A stretch of 64,000 nucleotides of DNA from Legionella maioricensis. Its GTDB lineage: Bacteria > Pseudomonadota > Gammaproteobacteria > Legionellales > Legionellaceae. The DNA is taken from contig NZ_JAJKBJ010000007.1 in NCBI RefSeq assembly GCF_023618015.1, forward strand, positions 1 through 64,000, in the 5' to 3' direction. Below, in pieces: positions 59,685-64,000 of the stretch. Position 1 is the stretch's first letter, and each line of letters starts with the position of its first letter. The position numbers and the translations under genes are program-made. Under the pieces are notes generated by a model that did not search any database, was not told where the DNA came from, and saw nothing but the letters and a program-made list of their open reading frames with translations.

Positions 59685-60139
59685 TACCCTCAGAAATGTT
59701 AATTAATACTCCTATAGCGAGGGATATAGAATGCTGAGAACACCATAATACCTCTACCAAAGAAGTAGCGAGAGATAAAAAATGCAGGTTAATTGAGAGA
59801 AGCATGTGGAAACGATTAGCACATCACTGGGTCAAGATCTCAAAGAAGATTTCTCTGCGCACGTTTTTTCTGACGCATAGAACTCTCACCTGATTATTTA
59901 CCTCAGTGACGAACCCGTTTATTAATTAATATCTAGGTAGAAAATTACCAGTCCTCCAAATAGTCCAAGTAATCCAATGGAGAAGATAAGTCACAGATAG
60001 CATATGTATTTGATTGATACATGCAATAATTGAATCATTTTAAATCAAAAAGAATTTATTTGTCAATTTCATGCTCACTAATTTAACAGTATTTAGAAAT
60101 ATCAACCAGCAAAGAGTCTGATATTGACTATCATGTACG
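59685..60139. other. intergenic gap, nothing recognised
   Basis: 455 AT-rich bases between the pentapeptide-repeat gene and glnE. No credible small open frame, repeat or tRNA was seen. It should contain the promoter of the pentapeptide-repeat gene and the 3' end of glnE. Confidence 0.4.
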
Positions 60140-62905
60140 CTATTCAACGATAGGACTTGATGATTCATTTTGATAGATGGCCTCACATATTTCCGCCACT
60201 TTGGCCTGTATTTCCTCACTATTGACCGGCTTGGGCTGTAGTATTTTTTGATGTAGTAAATAATGATAATGCTGATAGGCCTTTTTCAATACAGTCCACT
60301 GCTCTTTAGTTAAAACATGAGCAAGGAATAGCTGCCTGATCTGGCTTAACGTATGAGTATATCGAACCATTTCTGGTTGATGGAGATTAAGCACCAGAAA
60401 CTGAACTAAAAACTCCAGGTCCAACAACCCGCCTCGAGCATGTTTTAAAGGATCTGTTTCCTGATGCTGATCAATTTTCGCCCTCATAGCCCGCACCTCT
60501 TGTTGTAATGCTGCCCGGTTTCTTACTGAAGACAATACCGATTTTTTTAACAGTAAAAAGGAGTGTTTTATCTTGGGGTTTCCTATAATAACGCGCGACT
60601 TTAATAAAGCTTGATGCTCCCACGTCCATGCTTGATTTCTTTGATATTCGACAAAAGCATCAACATGGCTTACTAATAATCCCGCAGCACCAGAAGGTCT
60701 AAGGCGTGTATCCACTGAATATAAAACGCCTGCTTGTGAACGAATGGTCAACATATGTAATATTTTTTGAGTCAACCGAGTCACTAATGCTTCCTCAGAG
60801 GGCTGAACGCTATGTAAAAAAACCAAATCCAGATCAGAAGCATAATTCATCTCCCGACTGCCGAAAGTTCCATAGGCAATAATTGCAAAGCGCGATTTAA
60901 TTTGCGCCATTTCTGGATTACGTAAAGATAATTGCTCACAGGCTATAGCTAATACCTGAGAAACAATCACTTGTGCTACATCAGATAAAAATTGTCCAAT
61001 TCGAACGGCATGACACAAACCATACAGCTCGGCACGAGCAGCCATCAGCCAATGGGTTAATTTAAACTGACGAAGAATTTCTTCTTGTAATTCTACATCA
61101 GAACCGTGTGATAGTTTCTCCATCAATATCTGTTCTAATTGAGATCGAGAAAGGGGTCGCCAACCCTCTTCCTGATCTAATAATACTTCTAATAAGAAAG
61201 GCTGGCTTACCAACAATCCGGTGATAAATGGGCTATTAGCAAACCAAAATAATAATTCCTTTAAAGCCTGGGGATTTTCGGTTAATAAGGCAAGATAGGC
61301 ACTGCGACCTACAATATTCTCCAGTAAATGCATTACCTGCAATAACACCTCATCCGTTTTGGCAAAATGAGTTAACTCAGTAAGCAGTAACACCATGAAG
61401 CGATCCAGTCGCATGCGCGCTCCTTGAGACAAGCGCCGGCAACGAGGGCCATGTCTGAATGCATGGAGCATTTGGTAACAACGCTGTGAATTTTCAAAGC
61501 CCCAACTGGTCAATAAATTAATGGCCATCGAATCTTCAACATGCCCCTGCCAAAGACTGGATAACTGATTTGCTAAAAGTCGTTTTTCATCTTCATATTC
61601 CTCTACCCGACCCAACACTGAATGAAAAGAATGACTGATAATACGTTGATACTGATGTAGCTTGGCTAAAAAATCATCCCAGTTAGAGTAGCCCATCGCC
61701 AGTATGACCTGAGTTTGCCTTATCTCATCTTCGGGCAGCGAGTGAGTTTGTTGATCATTCAGACTTTGCAGGACATTTTCCAGCTTTCGTAAATAAAGAT
61801 AAGCTTGTCTTAATGCATCACTGCGCGGTAATAATTGAGCCTGTTTTAAAGCACTCAGAGCACCCATTGCACTTTGTTTGCGTAACTGAGGCAATCGCCC
61901 ACCGCGAATTAATTGAAAATTTTGAATAATAAACTCTACTTCTCTAATACCGCCCTGCCCCCGTTTAATATCATTAAGACGTGGATTCAATTGTACTTCT
62001 CGCTCAATCATTGCCTTCATACTGCGCAAAGATTCAATAACACTAAAATCAACATAGCGCCTGTAGACAAAAGGAGTAATCAATCGTTCAAACCAGGGAG
62101 GCGTATCCTCCACAGCTTCAGCAATTACCCGTGCTTTGACCATAGCATAACGTTCCCAATCACGTCCTTGTTCCTGATAATACGTTTCCATAGCAGCTAA
62201 ACTGGAAACCAGCGGACCACTGTCTCCATTGGGTCGCAGTCTTAAATCAACTCTGAATACAAATCCATCTGCGGTCACTGTTTGTAATACCTGCACTAAT
62301 TGTTGCACTACCTTGCTATAATATTGCTGATTGCTAATCTCTTCTTCACCATCAGTATTCCCTGCCATACTAAAAGCAAAAATCAAATCGATATCTGAAG
62401 AATAATTTAGTTCCCTTCCTCCAAGTTTTCCCATGCCAAGGATAAACAATGGTACCTCTTGCCCCCTCTCGTCTTTGGGCAGACCATAGCGAACAGACAC
62501 AGACCGACGACAATAGTTCAACGCATGTAAGATAATTGCATCAGCACAATCAGACCAGGAAGTCATGATCTCTTCAGTACTTGCCAGCCCCGCTAGCTCA
62601 AGAAGTAATAAGCGTAAAAAATGGGTATGGCGAAAATGACGTAATTCACGTAAATAAAGTGCCTGCGGTAGATCTGTGTTTAAATTGTTTATAGACCTAA
62701 AATAATCTTCTCTTTCCAATAAGGAACTGCACGTATCTTTTGCTAATAAGGAAGTTAACAAGGCAATTTGTCTGCACGCATAATCACTAATAAGAATCAG
62801 TTTTTCAACGCTGTCTTTCAAGGGATGATTTAAATGAGACAAGTGCTTTTCAATAAACCAGGATTTTGAAGATAAAACCTCTGGTATTACTCTCTTTTGG
62901 GGCAT
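60140..62905 (-). CDS. glnE: bifunctional glutamine synthetase adenylyltransferase/deadenylyltransferase
   Basis: 921 residues, near the usual 940. The two nucleotidyltransferase halves show GMGKLGGRELNYSSDIDLIF (N-terminal, deadenylylation) and GTFGSREMNYASDLDLVF (C-terminal, adenylylation). Each is followed by an FRVDLRLRPNGDSGP- or YSVDTRLRPSGAAG-type block and a GlnD PII-uridylyltransferase-like helical domain. It controls glutamine synthetase activity in response to PII. The C-terminal half has GTFGS where GGREL might be expected. Confidence 0.94.
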   Translation of the reverse strand: MPQKRVIPEVLSSKSWFIEKHLSHLNHPLKDSVEKLILISDYACRQIALLTSLLAKDTCSSLLEREDYFRSINNLNTDLPQALYLRELRHFRHTHFLRLLLLELAGLASTEEIMTSWSDCADAIILHALNYCRRSVSVRYGLPKDERGQEVPLFILGMGKLGGRELNYSSDIDLIFAFSMAGNTDGEEEISNQQYYSKVVQQLVQVLQTVTADGFVFRVDLRLRPNGDSGPLVSSLAAMETYYQEQGRDWERYAMVKARVIAEAVEDTPPWFERLITPFVYRRYVDFSVIESLRSMKAMIEREVQLNPRLNDIKRGQGGIREVEFIIQNFQLIRGGRLPQLRKQSAMGALSALKQAQLLPRSDALRQAYLYLRKLENVLQSLNDQQTHSLPEDEIRQTQVILAMGYSNWDDFLAKLHQYQRIISHSFHSVLGRVEEYEDEKRLLANQLSSLWQGHVEDSMAINLLTSWGFENSQRCYQMLHAFRHGPRCRRLSQGARMRLDRFMVLLLTELTHFAKTDEVLLQVMHLLENIVGRSAYLALLTENPQALKELLFWFANSPFITGLLVSQPFLLEVLLDQEEGWRPLSRSQLEQILMEKLSHGSDVELQEEILRQFKLTHWLMAARAELYGLCHAVRIGQFLSDVAQVIVSQVLAIACEQLSLRNPEMAQIKSRFAIIAYGTFGSREMNYASDLDLVFLHSVQPSEEALVTRLTQKILHMLTIRSQAGVLYSVDTRLRPSGAAGLLVSHVDAFVEYQRNQAWTWEHQALLKSRVIIGNPKIKHSFLLLKKSVLSSVRNRAALQQEVRAMRAKIDQHQETDPLKHARGGLLDLEFLVQFLVLNLHQPEMVRYTHTLSQIRQLFLAHVLTKEQWTVLKKAYQHYHYLLHQKILQPKPVNSEEIQAKVAEICEAIYQNESSSPIVE

Positions 62906-62937
62906 AAATAATTCTGTTCGTGAATCTGGAAGCTTAA

Positions 62938-63180
62938 AGACTACCTCATGCTAGAGATAAATTACAATCAACCGGCTACTCTATTTATAATAACGTCATC
63001 TCATTTACTATAACGCAAGACAATATACAAATTTGTTTACTAACCAATGGTATAAACATTACCAATACCCATAACAATATTATAGGCGCAGCAGGTGTCA
63101 GCGGTGATACCTCAGATAACGATGAACATTCTGCCATTATTGGCATTCAAGCAATCGGGTTAAAAGCCAAGGTCGACTAG
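62938..63180 (+). pseudogene. 3' remnant of an HbpS/GlcG-like gene
   Basis: An open frame with no start ends at TAG 63178. Its last ~45 codons read IIGAAGVSGDTSDNDEH followed by a short helix, the C-terminal signature of the GlcG/HbpS heme-binding family (usually GAIGVSGGTxEQD). The N-terminal two-thirds of such a ~140-residue protein is absent. It sits directly before the GC-rich segment. Confidence 0.55.
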
Positions 63181-63222
63181 CAAAGATTGTAGAGCACGGC
63201 TGTGCCTTACTCCCCTTAGTCA

Positions 63223-63945
63223 TCAGACATGAACATCGCCATAGGACAGTTCGCTGGTATATTTTGGTGAACGCAGGCAAGCGTAGGCGATCCATCCATA
63301 GAATAGAGCGACACATGCCAAAACAGCCCAGCCTGAAATCGGACCCAATGCAGCATTTCTCACGATCTGCCCGAAGGAAATTGCCATTTCCTGATGAGCA
63401 CCGGTGATCTGCAGCTTGGGGGAAGAGATCTTCAGAGTCCACGCCATCAACAATATGAGAAACATCCACACATAGTTTCTGCGCAGCCGTCGAGACATTG
63501 CAGCGCCGAAGCTCATCTGGAAGTGTGGTTCGCGCAGGTCTTGGCCCAAAATTCGTGCCCAACTCCCATCCATTACTCTGCTCGCCAAGAACATAGGGGC
63601 GAAATAGTTCCGCTCAAGCAGGCGCACTCGTCCTCGGTAGACATCAAAGAATCGATATCGCCTCGACTCGATGAGGAGAAGCAGCAGAACAAGGATCATC
63701 GCGAATAGAAGTAACCCGTGATGCGCCAATGGTGTCGATAGGGAAAGTGAGAGCATTGCGGCCACAGCAGTAATTGCCCAGTTACTCGTTCTATCGATCC
63801 GATCCCGCCATCCGGCCATCCGACCAATCTCGGCGCGATGATAATGTGCCAGCACGGTGATGAATTCAGATGATGTTGTCGGAAGTGGGGGGAGCTCAAA
63901 ACCAGCTGTAAGCTTTTCGCCCAATTGTTGATTTTCGTGTTCCAC
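63223..63945 (-). CDS. DUF2270 integral membrane protein
   Basis: 240 residues with a GTG start at 63945 and at least four membrane helices (TPLAHHGLLLFAMILVLLLL, YVWMFLILLMAWTLK, ISGWAVLACVALFYGWIAYA). It belongs to the uncharacterised DUF2270 family: the N-terminal HYHRAEIGRMAGWRDRIDRT and middle ESRRYRFFDVYRGRVRLLE stretches are typical. Base composition is clearly richer in G+C than the rest of the window, suggesting acquisition from another lineage. It may continue into an operon beyond the window. Confidence 0.75.
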   Translation of the reverse strand: MEHENQQLGEKLTAGFELPPLPTTSSEFITVLAHYHRAEIGRMAGWRDRIDRTSNWAITAVAAMLSLSLSTPLAHHGLLLFAMILVLLLLLIESRRYRFFDVYRGRVRLLERNYFAPMFLASRVMDGSWARILGQDLREPHFQMSFGAAMSRRLRRNYVWMFLILLMAWTLKISSPKLQITGAHQEMAISFGQIVRNAALGPISGWAVLACVALFYGWIAYACLRSPKYTSELSYGDVHV

Positions 63946-63978
63946 TCGCTAGATCCCAAAGACGAAGGACAGAATTTA

Positions 63979-63998
63979 AAGCATACCATGGTATGCTT
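63979..63998. promoter_or_regulatory. perfect 20-bp palindrome upstream of the DUF2270 gene
   Basis: AAGCATACCATGGTATGCTT is fully self-complementary and sits 34 bases before the GTG start. A dimeric-repressor operator is a reasonable reading; a recombination or element end is an alternative, since the window stops two bases later. Confidence 0.5.
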
Positions 63999-64000
63999 CA

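Noticed and set aside
63137-63562. Minus-strand frame overlapping the DUF2270 gene
   Set aside because: It overlaps DUF2270 in another frame and has no family-like sequence; a shadow.

Overview
The window is a chromosomal segment of a gammaproteobacterium, most likely a Legionella species. This is inferred from low GC through most of the window, a housekeeping set typical of the genus (groES/groEL, tolC, kbl-tdh, ettA, parE, rimO, glnE, dsbD, proS), a PmtA-like phospholipid methyltransferase, and several large orphan proteins that look like Dot/Icm effectors. The exact species cannot be read from the sequence. No tRNA, rRNA, CRISPR array or prophage was seen.

Layout. 0-8.8 kb: histidine catabolism. 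A minus-strand operon (SDR dehydrogenase, hutI, DUF3298-like lipid/periplasmic protein, OPT oligopeptide transporter) has stop/start overlaps. It diverges from hutG, a Gln/Pro/Thr-rich secreted protein and a FadL-like outer-membrane protein. A six-copy array of ~120-bp palindromic repeats lies between the two arms. 8.9-11.5 kb: an EEP-fold effector-like protein and an L,D-transpeptidase lipoprotein. 11.7-18.7 kb: kbl-tdh-ettA (minus) and pcm-tolC-ttcA (plus).

19.2-28.9 kb: a SulP/carbonic-anhydrase fusion, followed by the most interesting region. This is a discrete acyl carrier protein, a 3-hydroxyacyl-CoA-dehydrogenase-like protein, an acyl-CoA-dehydrogenase-like protein, a stand-alone adenylation domain whose specificity residues read as serine, and a lone ketosynthase. 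The first four match the parts list for aminomalonyl-ACP (the ZmaG/H/I/J type of zwittermicin pathways), so this looks like a compact cryptic biosynthetic cluster. A PaaK-like ligase and a LysR regulator lie beside it on the other strand.

29-41 kb: proS, a PmtA-like methyltransferase, and a 1,814-residue protein with what appears to be a SecA-like motor that has lost its Walker A loop. Then come a small orphan gene, a ~560-bp element with nested inverted repeats around a GIY-YIG nuclease gene, and a double-ATPase peptide ABC protein. 41-51 kb: parE, a membrane-anchored spermidine-synthase-like protein, a periplasmic amino-acid binding protein, groEL/groES behind a near-consensus sigma-32 promoter, dsbD, and a hypothetical effector-like gene. 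51.5-63 kb: a 59-residue small gene, rimO, a large membrane PAS/GAF/HD-GYP sensor, a pentapeptide-repeat effector-like protein and glnE. 63-64 kb: the 3' remnant of an HbpS/GlcG-like gene, then a DUF2270 membrane gene of clearly higher GC with a perfect 20-bp palindrome upstream, at the window edge.

A family of palindromic elements with CGTCAT...ATGACG ends recurs between genes (4.9-5.6, 11.6, 32.5, 43.2 and 45.5 kb). It is the main repeat of the window.
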